DNA of 64,000 bases from Bermanella sp040371755 (GCF_040371755.1 NZ_BAABWE010000003.1:1-64000), one strand, 5' to 3'. Positions 23,374 through 32,995 are shown, numbered from the stretch's first letter. Notes: generated by a model from the sequence alone, not told the origin. Numbers and translations are program-made.

Positions 23374-25161
23374 TTAAAACCAAGCTTCATTCATATCTAA
23401 ACAGGTAGAATCTAAACGGGTTAATAACTGAGCTTGTTGCTGAATCTTGGGGAGCTCCCAACCTATAAAGTATTTCGCCGCTTGAATTTTACCCGCTAAA
23501 AACGCGCTATCATCTGCGTCGTCAGAGTTTGCATATACAGTTATGGCCTTACCTGCCATCTCTAGCCACAACCATGACACCACAATTTTTCCCATCATAT
23601 CTAAATACAAAGTTGAGTTTGCTAACGCTTTTTTAGGTTCACGTGGTAAGGTTTTACCTAAAAATGTAGTGGTTTCATTAAATATCGCCAATTGCTTTTG
23701 CAGTTCGTCACTTAACGCTTTTAGCGGCTGTTTTTTTGCGGCGCTATCTAAAGTGTTTTGTATTCGAGACATAAGAATTTGAAGCCCCTTACCATCTTCC
23801 ATCCATAATTTACGCCCTAGTAAATCAAGTGATTGAATCCCTTCTGTACCTTCATGGATTGGGTTAAGTCGATTATCACGGTAACACTGCTCTACTGGGT
23901 ACTCACGAATATAACCAGAGCCTCCCAGTACCTGAATGGCTAAATCATTTGCCATGGGTCCGTATTTCGACGGGAAAGATTTTATAATAGGTGTGAGTAA
24001 GTCTAGTAAAATGCCACTGTCTTTATTTCCCAAGGCTTCTTGCTCGTCCACTAAACGTGAACCAAGCAAGCATAAAGCTAACGCACCTTCTACATAACTT
24101 TTTTGTGCAAGCAACAGACGCTTAACATCAGCATGTTCAATAATATTAAGTGGTTTACTGTTTGGGTCTTTATCATCTGGGGCGCGACCTTGAGGACGAT
24201 TTTTTGCATATTCTAGGGATTCCAAATAACCACGATAACCAATCATTGCGGCACCTAAACCAACACCGATACGCGCTTCGTTCATCATTTTGAACATGTA
24301 GCCAAGTCCCTTGTTCGCCTCACCTATTAAATACCCATGACAGCTATCTTTTTCACCAAAACTTAATACTGTAGACGTTGTTCCGCGATAGCCCATTTTA
24401 TGTAACAAGCCAGCAAGACTCACATCATTGCGCTCGCTTAGCGAGCCATCTTGATTGGTTATAAATTTAGGTACTATAAAAAGTGAAATACCTTTGACAC
24501 CTTTTGGTGCCCCTTCAATTCTGGCCAATACCAAATGTACAATGTTTTCTGTGATGTCTTGATCACCACCTGAGATATACATCTTTTGACCTTTGATGCG
24601 GTAACTACCGTCATCTTGAGGTATTGCTTTGGTCGATAGATCGCCTAAAGATGATCCTACATCAGGCTCGGTTAAGGCCATGGTGCCTGAAAAGCGCCCG
24701 CTGAGCATATTAGGTAAATAGGTTTTCTTTTGTTCTTCACTTCCAAATGCATGGATCACATTGGCAGCTGCGGCGGTTAAAAAAGGATACGCTGAGGTGG
24801 ATGGATTAGCGGAAAGAAAATAAGCATTACAGGCAGAATGGATGATTGCGGGTAATTGCATGCCGCCATCATTGTAGGCGTGTCGTGCGGATAATAGTCC
24901 CGAATTACAAAAATGCTGCCACGCAACTTTTACCTCATCAATGGTGGTTACTTTTTCACCATCAAACTGGGGCTCGTTGGCATCGGCTTTGGCGTTATGG
25001 GGCAGGAAGTATGTCTCAGCAATTTTTGCTGAGGTTTTTAACACCTCATCAAAAGTGGTTTTATCATGATCTCGATAAAATTCAGCTTCAATTAAATCTT
25101 CTGAATCAAACACTTGATACAACATGAAAGACATGTCTTTATCATTCATTAAATTATGCAT
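23374..25161 (-). CDS. Acyl-CoA dehydrogenase of the long DmdC/AcdA-like group
   Basis: 595 residues, the size of the large acyl-CoA dehydrogenases that include 3-methylmercaptopropionyl-CoA dehydrogenase (DmdC). FAD/substrate signatures: MALTEPDVGSSLGDL, KMYISGGD, and IHEGTEGIQSLDLLGRK with the catalytic glutamate (about 425-440). A C-terminal extension of about 130 residues is typical of this subgroup. It makes 2-enoyl-CoA from an acyl-CoA with electrons passing to ETF. The N-terminus is uncertain: Met1, Met5 and Met10 are all possible and none has a clear ribosome binding site; Met10 (MSFMLYQVF) matches the family best. Confidence 0.88.
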   Translation of the reverse strand: MHNLMNDKDMSFMLYQVFDSEDLIEAEFYRDHDKTTFDEVLKTSAKIAETYFLPHNAKADANEPQFDGEKVTTIDEVKVAWQHFCNSGLLSARHAYNDGGMQLPAIIHSACNAYFLSANPSTSAYPFLTAAAANVIHAFGSEEQKKTYLPNMLSGRFSGTMALTEPDVGSSLGDLSTKAIPQDDGSYRIKGQKMYISGGDQDITENIVHLVLARIEGAPKGVKGISLFIVPKFITNQDGSLSERNDVSLAGLLHKMGYRGTTSTVLSFGEKDSCHGYLIGEANKGLGYMFKMMNEARIGVGLGAAMIGYRGYLESLEYAKNRPQGRAPDDKDPNSKPLNIIEHADVKRLLLAQKSYVEGALALCLLGSRLVDEQEALGNKDSGILLDLLTPIIKSFPSKYGPMANDLAIQVLGGSGYIREYPVEQCYRDNRLNPIHEGTEGIQSLDLLGRKLWMEDGKGLQILMSRIQNTLDSAAKKQPLKALSDELQKQLAIFNETTTFLGKTLPREPKKALANSTLYLDMMGKIVVSWLWLEMAGKAITVYANSDDADDSAFLAGKIQAAKYFIGWELPKIQQQAQLLTRLDSTCLDMNEAWF

Positions 25162-25585
25162 ATTTGTTCACACCACCACTTTAAATTTTGATCACTTATA
25201 GGGTCTAATAACTTTGAATAAGTTAATCTGCTTTATTTGTATTTATGTGGCTTACGATGCTTTTAAGAGATTGGAGCACAATAATATTAAATAGTTATAA
25301 AAATAAGATCACAATGAGTTGAATTTTAGCACTGAGGTATCGCTTTTAAATCAAGCGACAAGGTAAATTTGAATAATAACTACTGAATGTAAATGGATTA
25401 TGGCTTGATTACTAGATTGATCGCTACGTGTCTTATGTACGATTTATTATTGGTTCTAGCACACGTTAATGCAGGGGAACTCATAACATATGATAATCTG
25501 CCCCCCTTAGGTGATCAGATTATCACGGTATGCATGATCATGAGATTAATAGCTCATAGCACAATCATCAAGTTAAGATGATCTA
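25162..25585. other. Intergenic stretch with one stem-loop
   Basis: AT-rich and apparently non-coding. The only structure seen is a ten-base perfect stem (25491-25500 with 25516-25525) around a 15-base loop with a C-run. A 62-codon open frame here has no ribosome binding site and no recognisable sequence. Confidence 0.4.
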
Positions 25586-27433
25586 TTACTCCCCAATAAA
25601 CCCACCTGTTTGATGCGCCCAAAGCTGGCTATAAATTCCGCCACTGTTCACCAATTCTTGGTGAGTACCTTGCTCCACTATACGGCCTTCATCCAAAATA
25701 ACTAAACGATCCATTGCTGCAATGGTTGATAAACGGTGGGCAATGGCTATCACCGTTTTGTTTTCCATTAATAAGTTTAAGCTATGTTGAATGGCGGCCT
25801 CCACTTCGCTGTCTAATGCAGAGGTAGCTTCATCTAAAATCAAAATGGGGGCGTTCTTTAATAACACTCTGGCAATAGCGATACGTTGGCGCTGTCCACC
25901 ACTTAGTTTCACCCCACGCTCACCTACTTGCGCATCAAAGCCTGTATTGCCATGAGGGTCAGTTAGTTGCTGAATAAAGTCATAGGCTTCTGCCTTTTTA
26001 GCCGCTTCGATTACATCTTCGTCTGAGGCGTCAGGATGACCATATAAAATGTTTTCTCGCACACTGCGATGCAACAAGGATGTATCTTGCGTCACCATGC
26101 CAATTTGAGCACGTAAGGTTTCTTGTTGTACTTGTGAAATATTGCGGCCATCAATTTTAATTTCACCCCCTTGTAAGTCGTAAAAGCGCAATAGTAAGTT
26201 AACCAAAGTGGATTTACCTGCCCCACTTCGACCTACTAATCCTACCTTTTCACCCGGTTTGATGTTCAGTTGTAGCTGTTCAAAAACTTTACGCTGCACA
26301 ACCCCTTCTTCATGTTTTTCATCATAGAAAAAAGCGACATTGTTAAAATCAATTTGTCCCTTTTCGACATTTAATTGTGGAGCTAGTGGCGTGTCTTTTA
26401 CTTGTTGCGGAATTGATAAGGTTTGCATGCCATCAACCACTGTACCGATATTTTCGAACAGACTGCTGACTTCCCACATAATCCATTGCGCCATGCTGTT
26501 TAAGCGAAGTGCAAGTGTCACACCGACGGCAATAGCCCCCACGGTGATCATAGATTCACTCCATAAGTAAATACCTAAGCTACCTATGGCAAACACTAAT
26601 AGGTAGTTAATGGTTTGTACCGTAACATTTAAGCCTACTGCCAAGCGCATTTGTTGGTATACGGTTTGTAAAAATCCGTTCATCCCTTCTTTTGCGTATT
26701 CACTTTCACGCTTTGAATGACTAAAAAGTTTGACCGTACTGATATTGGTATAACTGTCGACAATTCGACCTGTCATATCACTGCGAGCATTAGCTTGCTC
26801 AGTTGCTACATTTTTAAGACGAGGAATGAAATACCACTGGCTAATGACATATAAAACCAACCAGCCAAATACCGGAATGGTTAAACGCCAATCTGCTTGA
26901 GCTATCACCGCTAACATGGTGACAAAATACACCAAAATATACATGATAACATTGAGCAGTTTCATCACACTTTCGCGAACAGCTAGCGATGTTTGCATTA
27001 CTTTTGTAGCGATGCGCCCTGCAAATTCATCCTGATAGAAGCCTATACTTTGTTTAAGTAAATAACGATGAGCCATCCATCGGATCGCCATTGGAAAGTT
27101 GCCCATTAGCCCTTGATGAATAATCATGGCTTGCAGCGCTACAAGCACAGGCATACCTATCATTAACAAAAAGCCCAAAACCAGTAAGGTTTTACCTTCA
27201 TCTTGCCATAGGGTTTGCGGGTCTTTATCTATTAACCAGTCTACTAGCTGGCCTAAAAAACCAAATAGATACACTTCAAACACGGCAATGATGGCTGTTA
27301 ACAGTCCCATTGCTATAAGAGTGGTTTCCATCCCTTTTGTGTAGTATCGAAAAAATGCCCATAGACTATTCGGGGGTTGCTCTGGGTCTTGCGGGGGGAA
27401 TGGGTTAATCAGCTTTTCAAAAAAGGTGAACAT
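25586..27433 (-). CDS. ABC exporter (fused permease and ATPase, MsbA/LmrA-like)
   Basis: 615 residues. Six-helix exporter domain (about 25-330) and ABC domain with Walker A GRSGAGKS, Q-loop VTQDTSLLHRSVRENI, signature LSGGQRQR and Walker B ILILDEATSALD. Resembles multidrug/lipid exporters of the YheI/MdlB type; in many gammaproteobacteria close relatives stand alone as here. Substrate unknown. It differs from the ATM1-type exporter at 6452-8248 in the membrane domain. Confidence 0.86.
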   Translation of the reverse strand: MFTFFEKLINPFPPQDPEQPPNSLWAFFRYYTKGMETTLIAMGLLTAIIAVFEVYLFGFLGQLVDWLIDKDPQTLWQDEGKTLLVLGFLLMIGMPVLVALQAMIIHQGLMGNFPMAIRWMAHRYLLKQSIGFYQDEFAGRIATKVMQTSLAVRESVMKLLNVIMYILVYFVTMLAVIAQADWRLTIPVFGWLVLYVISQWYFIPRLKNVATEQANARSDMTGRIVDSYTNISTVKLFSHSKRESEYAKEGMNGFLQTVYQQMRLAVGLNVTVQTINYLLVFAIGSLGIYLWSESMITVGAIAVGVTLALRLNSMAQWIMWEVSSLFENIGTVVDGMQTLSIPQQVKDTPLAPQLNVEKGQIDFNNVAFFYDEKHEEGVVQRKVFEQLQLNIKPGEKVGLVGRSGAGKSTLVNLLLRFYDLQGGEIKIDGRNISQVQQETLRAQIGMVTQDTSLLHRSVRENILYGHPDASDEDVIEAAKKAEAYDFIQQLTDPHGNTGFDAQVGERGVKLSGGQRQRIAIARVLLKNAPILILDEATSALDSEVEAAIQHSLNLLMENKTVIAIAHRLSTIAAMDRLVILDEGRIVEQGTHQELVNSGGIYSQLWAHQTGGFIGE

Positions 27434-27537
27434 AGTGGCAACTTACAAATATATATAAAGCTGGCCATTCTACGCTAATTATCTAGAAAAATCGTGTTTA
27501 CTAGGGGCTAAATCCCACCCGTAACATTGCAAGGAAT

Positions 27538-27564
27538 GCCCCTTTAGCCTTATAAAAAAGGGGC
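27538..27564 (-). terminator. Probable terminator of metE
   Basis: GCCCCTTT (27538-27545) and AAAGGGGC (27557-27564) form an eight-base stem 12 bp past the metE stop. No clear T-run follows, so the call is tentative. Confidence 0.45.
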
Positions 27565-27575
27565 TATGGTTTATA

Positions 27576-29807
27576 TTATGCCTCGATTACAGTATGAGAT
27601 TGACGCAATTGTTTAGCGGCTTGTACCATTAACGTCAGGGCTTGACGGGTTTCAGGCCAGCCCCGCGTTTTTAGGCCACAATCTGGGTTTACCCATAATT
27701 GCTCTGGCGAAATAAGCCGAGCAGCCTTTTCTAATAGGCTTACCATCCATTGTTCACTTGGTACAACTGGACTATGAATATCATATACACCCGGGCCAAT
27801 ATCATTAGGGTATTTAAAGTCTTCAAACGCTTTGAGTAATTCCATATTAGAGCGACTCGTCTCTATGGTAATGACATCTGAATCTAATTCCGCAATGGCA
27901 CCAATAATGTCATTAAACTCGGCATAACACATGTGGGTGTGAACTTGTGTTGAGTCTTGTACCTTGGCCACCGTCAAGCGAAAACCATCCACTGCCCAAC
28001 GTAAATAGGCTGCCCTGTCCTTTTGTCTTAATGGTAAACCTTCACGCAATGCTGGCTCGTCAACTTGAATGATATGAATACCTGCCGCTTCTAAGTCCAA
28101 CACTTCTTGTGATAGTGCCAATGCTAATTGAAAGGCTTGCTCTTTTAACGAAATATCATCTCGAGTGAAAGACCAACACAACATCGTAATTGGCCCAGTT
28201 AACATGCCTTTCATGGGCTTACTTGTTAGCGATTGTGCATACTGGCTCCATTTTACACTCATGGGTTTAGGGCGTTGTATATCAGAAGTAATAACAGGCG
28301 GTTTAACACAACGAGAGCCATAACTTTGTACCCAACCAAAATCAGTAAAGCTATAGCCTTCTAGCTGCTGACCAAAATATTCCACCATGTCGTTGCGCTC
28401 GGCTTCACCGTGTACCAATACATCTAAACCAATGCGCTCTTGTTCGCTCACTGCGTTCTCAATTTCTTTGCACATGGCATCTTCGTAATCTTGTGCAGAT
28501 AATATTCCCTGCTTAAAGCCTAATCGTGCTTGGCGAATAGCTTGCGTTTGAGGAAATGAACCAATGGTAGTGGTTGAAAAGGCCGGTAATTGAAACTTCT
28601 TTTGCTGAATTTGCTTACGCACTTTAAATGCACTATTGCGCTCGAATTCTCTTGGGGTAAGTTTATTTATAGTGCTTTGAAGTGTACTGACCGTGATTTC
28701 TTCTAATTTTTTGTTTAGAACAACACGTTTATCAGTGGCATTAACAACCTGCTTAGCAAGACAGGAGAGCTCATTGAGTTTTTGTTTAGCAAAGGCAAAT
28801 TGCTGTTTGATTTTTGGTACAAGGTTTTGCTCTTGTTCTAAATCTTCTGGCACATGTAATAACGAGCAACTGGTGGACAGCCATAAACGTGACCCCAATG
28901 CATTGTAAAACGGCTCGACTATTTTTTGTATTTCACCAATATCAGCGCACCAAATATTTCGTCCATTGATCAAGCCAAGTGATAACACTTTATAAGGCGG
29001 TAAACGATCCAACACCCGAGACAAATCGCTTTGTCCGGTTATACCGTCTAAATGTAAACCTGCCACAGGTAAGCTACAGGCAATAGAAAGGTTTTCATGC
29101 AAAGGGGAAAAATACGTCGCTAACAACAGCTTCACAGAAGAGCTTTGTAATTGATTATAGGCTTGCTCAAATGCTTGTTGCCAAGCCAGAGGTAGATCCA
29201 ACCCTAAAATGGGTTCATCTATTTGCAACCATTCAACGCCCAACTTTTGAGTTTGGTGCAATAACTGAGCATAGGCTTTAAGTAAATCCGGCAAAAGAGT
29301 TAATGGGTCTGAGCCATCTTGAGTTTTGCCTAACCACAAATACGTTAAGGGCCCAACTAACACCGGCTTCACCTTTGAGGTTAATTGCTGTGCTTGCTTG
29401 ATTTCATTCAGCCACACTTGTGGATTTAGCTTGAACGTTTGCTGAGGAGCAAATTCGGGGACAATGTAATGATAATTGGTATCAAACCATTTTGTCATTT
29501 CACATGCAGCACAATCCTTCCCTTCGGCACTACGACCACGAGCCATACGGAAATATGTATCCCATTGCCAATCGCTTTCTTGCTGAGCGCCAAACCGTTC
29601 AGGTATCACTGTAAACAAATATGAATGGCTCAGCATATGATCATAAAGAGCAAAATCGCCAACCGTGATGAAATCCAATCCAGCGTCTAGCTGATCTTGC
29701 CAATGTTGCTGACGCACATTCGCGGCCTTTTCTAACAATTCGGTCTGAGTCAAATTACCTTTCCAATAGCCTTCAAGTGCCCACTTTAGCTGGCGCTGGG
29801 CACCCAT
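27576..29807 (-). CDS. metE: Cobalamin-independent methionine synthase
   Basis: 743 residues from the first usable ATG; the family is about 755. It transfers a methyl group from methyltetrahydrofolate polyglutamate to homocysteine. Zinc ligands are intact in the C-terminal barrel: HTHMCYAEF, ITIETSRSNMELL, NPDCGLKTRGW. The N-terminus is odd: the five codons before ATG 29805-29807 encode the conserved LGYPR, and homology continues as TIHV before that, but no ATG, GTG or TTG occurs in frame before the TGA at 29844-29846. Either translation begins at an unusual codon, the shortened protein is made, or the start has been lost. Divergent from metR, its activator. Confidence 0.93.
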   Translation of the reverse strand: MGAQRQLKWALEGYWKGNLTQTELLEKAANVRQQHWQDQLDAGLDFITVGDFALYDHMLSHSYLFTVIPERFGAQQESDWQWDTYFRMARGRSAEGKDCAACEMTKWFDTNYHYIVPEFAPQQTFKLNPQVWLNEIKQAQQLTSKVKPVLVGPLTYLWLGKTQDGSDPLTLLPDLLKAYAQLLHQTQKLGVEWLQIDEPILGLDLPLAWQQAFEQAYNQLQSSSVKLLLATYFSPLHENLSIACSLPVAGLHLDGITGQSDLSRVLDRLPPYKVLSLGLINGRNIWCADIGEIQKIVEPFYNALGSRLWLSTSCSLLHVPEDLEQEQNLVPKIKQQFAFAKQKLNELSCLAKQVVNATDKRVVLNKKLEEITVSTLQSTINKLTPREFERNSAFKVRKQIQQKKFQLPAFSTTTIGSFPQTQAIRQARLGFKQGILSAQDYEDAMCKEIENAVSEQERIGLDVLVHGEAERNDMVEYFGQQLEGYSFTDFGWVQSYGSRCVKPPVITSDIQRPKPMSVKWSQYAQSLTSKPMKGMLTGPITMLCWSFTRDDISLKEQAFQLALALSQEVLDLEAAGIHIIQVDEPALREGLPLRQKDRAAYLRWAVDGFRLTVAKVQDSTQVHTHMCYAEFNDIIGAIAELDSDVITIETSRSNMELLKAFEDFKYPNDIGPGVYDIHSPVVPSEQWMVSLLEKAARLISPEQLWVNPDCGLKTRGWPETRQALTLMVQAAKQLRQSHTVIEA

Positions 29808-29924
29808 TCTGGGGTAACCCAGAACATGGATTGTGGGTAATGCTCACGCTTTAATATTAGTATTTTTCACCTTACACTCCTGACATATGAAATTTACTAA
29901 TACAGAATGCATCACACCTCAAAC

Positions 29925-29937
29925 TGAATCAAACTCA
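29925..29937. promoter_or_regulatory. Possible MetR site between metE and metR
   Basis: TGAATCAAACTCA matches the MetR consensus TGAA-N5-TTCA except for one position. Placement in the divergent region fits, but one imperfect site is weak evidence. Confidence 0.35.
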
Positions 29938-30017
29938 TTATTCTCAAATAAAAGTTGAATTATTTTAATAATGGTATTTTAATTAAGCTATTCAATACTG
30001 TTAGCTGAAGGCCTCCT

Positions 30018-30935
30018 GTGAACATTGAGCTTCGACACTTAAAAACCCTCATGGCATTGGATCAAACCGGCAGCTTGGTTGAAGCAGCCGCGCAAATTCA
30101 CCTGACTCAGTCCGCCCTTTCTCATCAGCTTAAAGAATTAGAGGGCCGTTTAGACCAACCTTTGTTCTACCGTAAAACCAAGCCGGTGCGCTTTACACCA
30201 GCAGGCCAACGCCTACTTGAACTTGCCCAGTCAGTCTTGCCACAAGTAGAAGCCTCTGAACGAGATCTTTCACGTATTCGCCAAGGGCGCAAAGGCCGTT
30301 TGAATATCACCATTGAATGCCATAGTTGTTATGACTGGTTAATGCCTACATTAAATGAATTCCGTGGCCATTGGCCTGAAGTTGAATTGGATATGCTAGG
30401 AGGTTTTCACTTTGATTCTATCGCTAAACTTAAAAATGGTGAGTTAGACTTAGTAGTCACCTCAGACCCCAAGAACGACGAAAATGTAGAGTACCTTCCT
30501 TTGTTTAAATACCAAGCCATGTTGGTATTAGCGCCAGACCATCAACTGGTAAACAAAACCGTCATCGAGCCCCATGACATCAGTAAAGAGACTTTAATTA
30601 CCTACCCTGTTGATTGTTCTAGCTTGGATATTTTCCAATGCTTTTTAACCCCTGCCGGCATTGAGCCAGGTAGTATTCGACAAGTTGAACTCACCATGAT
30701 GATGGTGCAATTAGTAGCCAGTGGGCGCGGTATCAGTTGCTTACCAAACTGGGCTGTACACGATTATGTTAAACAAGGATTTGTGATTGAAAAACCACTA
30801 GGAAGACACGGCGTATGGCGCACGCTTTATGCAGCAGTGCGCGCTGAACAAGGTGAAAATGCATTTATTCAAGACTTTAAGAACATTGCTCAGCGTGTGT
30901 GCCACCAGCATTTAGAAGGTATTAAGCATGCTTAA
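30018..30935 (+). CDS. metR: MetR, LysR-type activator of methionine biosynthesis
   Basis: 305 residues. N-terminal winged helix (LRHLKTLMALDQTGSLVEAA ... LTQSALSHQLKELEGRL) and a periplasmic-binding-protein-like effector domain that senses homocysteine in MetR. Gene order, divergent from metE, is the classical one. The start is GTG at 30018, preceded by a GGCCTCC stretch that is not a strong ribosome binding site. The last codons lie within a perfect palindrome. Confidence 0.95.
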   Translation: MNIELRHLKTLMALDQTGSLVEAAAQIHLTQSALSHQLKELEGRLDQPLFYRKTKPVRFTPAGQRLLELAQSVLPQVEASERDLSRIRQGRKGRLNITIECHSCYDWLMPTLNEFRGHWPEVELDMLGGFHFDSIAKLKNGELDLVVTSDPKNDENVEYLPLFKYQAMLVLAPDHQLVNKTVIEPHDISKETLITYPVDCSSLDIFQCFLTPAGIEPGSIRQVELTMMMVQLVASGRGISCLPNWAVHDYVKQGFVIEKPLGRHGVWRTLYAAVRAEQGENAFIQDFKNIAQRVCHQHLEGIKHA

Positions 30936-30945
30936 TACCTTCTAA
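30912..30945. repeat. 34-bp perfect palindrome across the metR stop codon
   Basis: Symmetric about GCATGC at 30926-30931; arms include TTAGAAGGTATTAA. It covers the last seven metR codons, the stop and ten bases beyond. It may act as a terminator or RNA-stabilising hairpin, though no T-run follows. Confidence 0.55.
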
Positions 30946-31223
30946 TAAGCATGCAATTTAAAAATGAACACACAAAGCATTCATTTCAATTTGAGTTACT
31001 AGCCTTACAGACAACAAATATTCAGCGCCTACACCTAAAAACATCATAACCTATATTAATTACATTGAGTCGCATGAAGCATGAAAACCACACTTCAATA
31101 CAACCAACTCAATTTTTATTGAGCTCAAAAAAAGACAAGGCTGGAGCCAACATTACCCTCCCTGTAACGTCTAAATAGGTTTCATTTAGTGACCAAAGGC
31201 ATTCAAAACTAAATTTCAGGCAT
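30936..31223. other. Intergenic stretch after metR
   Basis: AT-rich, no open frame of note and no remnant recognised. It holds only short incidental inverted repeats (for example AACTCAAT/ATTGAGCT near 31105-31125). Confidence 0.4.
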
Positions 31224-31248
31224 AAAAAAACCCGCCAAGGGCGGGTTA
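31224..31248 (-). terminator. Strong terminator downstream of rstB and the small-RNA candidate
   Basis: CCCGCC (31231-31236) pairs with GGCGGG (31240-31245), loop of three, extended by AA/TT, and followed on the minus strand by TTTTTTT. Clearly directed leftward. Confidence 0.9.
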
Positions 31249-31321
31249 AAAATAGAACCTAAGTTCTCGCTACATTCTCACCGTGCTCCCTCGCGAGAGC
31301 ACATGGCTATCTTCTAAGTTA
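31224..31321 (-). ncRNA. Candidate RstA-activated small RNA
   Basis: About 98 nt, running from a predicted start near 31321 to a strong terminator. From 5' to 3' the minus strand can form a stem (GTGCTC with GAGCAC, 31283-31304 region), a second short hairpin (AGAAC-CTTA-GGTTCT) and the terminator hairpin with seven T. An RstA-box-like promoter stands in front. Only an eight-codon open frame (MCSREGAR) is inside, without a good ribosome binding site. It could instead be the 3' untranslated region of rstB; its own promoter argues for a separate RNA. Inferred only from sequence. Confidence 0.45.
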
Positions 31322-31327
31322 TTGATT

Positions 31328-31370
31328 TGTATATCTGTAGTAGTAATGTAAAAGAATGTAACATCATGTA
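31328..31370 (-). promoter_or_regulatory. RstA-box-like promoter in the rstB downstream region
   Basis: On the minus strand TACATGATGTTACA (31357-31370) matches the published RstA box TACATNTNGTTACA at all but one fixed position. The hexamer TTACAT occurs three times at exactly ten-base intervals (plus-strand ATGTAA at 31346, 31356 and 31366), the helical phasing favoured by OmpR-family regulators. A -10 box TATACA (31328-31333) lies 23 bp beyond the box, with no good -35, as expected for an activated promoter. Confidence 0.55.
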
Positions 31371-31417
31371 ACACACAGCATTTTTCTGATTTCAAGGCCA
31401 GCAATGACTAACCCTAA

Positions 31418-32995
31418 TTACTGAGATTGATGAGTTTGCGGCCAGGCAAGCGTCATTTTCGCACCTTGCCAACGACTCTCTCCCACACTGGCTTCACCTC
31501 CGTGCCAAAATATAATACGCCTTACAATTGACAAGCCAAGGCCGTAACCGCCTGATGCTCGAGTACGACTATCATCTAAACGAGTAAAAGGTGAAAACAC
31601 ACGGGTCCAATCTTTTTCTGGAATACCAGAGCCATCATCTTCTACATCTATTCTGCATAGGCCGTTTTCAAAGCTGTACTCAATATGCACTTGGCTTTGT
31701 GCATAACGACAAGCATTTCCCACTAGATTCTGTAATGCCCTATGTAGATAACGGTATTCAACATCACTAAATATCTCATCCTCAGCAACTGTTTCACTGT
31801 GCCAATTAACTTGTACTTTATCAGTACGACGACGGGTCTCTTCTACTACTTGATCAACTAAATCCAGCATATTTGCCGATTTAAACTCTAGGATTGGCCC
31901 CCCTTCTTCTAAACGCGCATAAGTGAGAATTTCATCCACTAACTCGTCTAACTCTTGTAAGTCTTGATCCATTTCATGAAGTTGTTTTTGGGTATATGCA
32001 TCCTCTGCAGTATCTTCAAGCATTTGCACCCCAAAACGCATTCGCGCCACTGGAGTTCTTAATTCATGGCTTACCGCTCGAATCATTTCTTTTTGCACAC
32101 CCATAAGCCGCTGAATTTGGTTAGCCATACGATTAAACGCTTCCCCTAAGCGACCAAATGCATCTTGGCTATCTACATTTACTCTGGAGCTTAAATGGCC
32201 TGATGCGATTCGTGTTGTTGCTCGCTCTAAACGTTGCAAGTTAACTTCAAACCGATACATTAACCAATAAACCGCTAACCCCGTGAGTAAGATAGCAAAC
32301 ACAACAATTACCATCACAGACTGCAATTTTAAACCTTGACGAAACATCACTGGACCAAGCTCAACCACCTGATCAATATCTGAAAAATAAGTATAGAACC
32401 GACCGGAACTACCTTTAATATCATATGAGGCATGATAATTAGGTGCATGCATCGTGCTTAGTTTATCGGCAAAATGCCCAGCTTCAATTGAACTCAAAAC
32501 TCTAATGGGTAAATCGTAATTCGTTGAATACTCATCAATAAACTTATAAAAAGATCTTGGCTCACGAGTAATTAAGCGCTGCATCATCTTAGCTGCTCCT
32601 CGAATATGAGCCGTTTGAAAGCCATCAAATACACCAGTTAATAGATACCAACGATCCTGTAAGCGAATACGGGCCTGAGCCTGAAGCCCACCATCTTGTA
32701 AATTACTTACCAAGTATTGGCCTGATTTTAAACGAGCAGTATCAATGGAATCTAAAGAGGATGCGGAAAAAGGATCTAAGCGTAATTTAATGTCAAGAAG
32801 TTCAGCTACTGGCTCAACACCACCTGCAGATGCTTTTATTTCTGCCGCCGCCAGTAACAAGATAGTACCCATGATATTTTGCTGATGCTGTTTTTGGTTA
32901 ACATGGTCAACCAACCACAGTGAACCCAAAGTGCACAGTGATACCATTAAGAGGATGGTGAGAACACCAATGTAAACTCGAGAAAAGATGGCCAC
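31418..32995 (-). CDS. rstB: RstB-type sensor histidine kinase
   Basis: 525 residues. Two membrane helices (about 9-30 and 223-246) enclose a periplasmic sensor domain; the RLKSGQYLVSNL and WYLLTGVF segments match RstB. A HAMP linker (about 247-300), DHp domain with phosphorylated His310 (AVSHELRTPVARMR) and an ATPase domain (NACRYA, DDGSGIP, GGYGLGLSIV) follow. It phosphorylates RstA; in enterobacteria the pair responds to PhoPQ and acid or envelope signals. Signal here is unknown. It starts 29 bp after rstA. Confidence 0.88.
   Translation of the reverse strand: MAIFSRVYIGVLTILLMVSLCTLGSLWLVDHVNQKQHQQNIMGTILLLAAAEIKASAGGVEPVAELLDIKLRLDPFSASSLDSIDTARLKSGQYLVSNLQDGGLQAQARIRLQDRWYLLTGVFDGFQTAHIRGAAKMMQRLITREPRSFYKFIDEYSTNYDLPIRVLSSIEAGHFADKLSTMHAPNYHASYDIKGSSGRFYTYFSDIDQVVELGPVMFRQGLKLQSVMVIVVFAILLTGLAVYWLMYRFEVNLQRLERATTRIASGHLSSRVNVDSQDAFGRLGEAFNRMANQIQRLMGVQKEMIRAVSHELRTPVARMRFGVQMLEDTAEDAYTQKQLHEMDQDLQELDELVDEILTYARLEEGGPILEFKSANMLDLVDQVVEETRRRTDKVQVNWHSETVAEDEIFSDVEYRYLHRALQNLVGNACRYAQSQVHIEYSFENGLCRIDVEDDGSGIPEKDWTRVFSPFTRLDDSRTRASGGYGLGLSIVRRIIFWHGGEASVGESRWQGAKMTLAWPQTHQSQ

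Noticed and set aside
25393..25581. 62-codon open frame after the acyl-CoA dehydrogenase gene
   Set aside because: No ribosome binding site, no recognisable sequence, and it spans a stem-loop; not supported as a gene.
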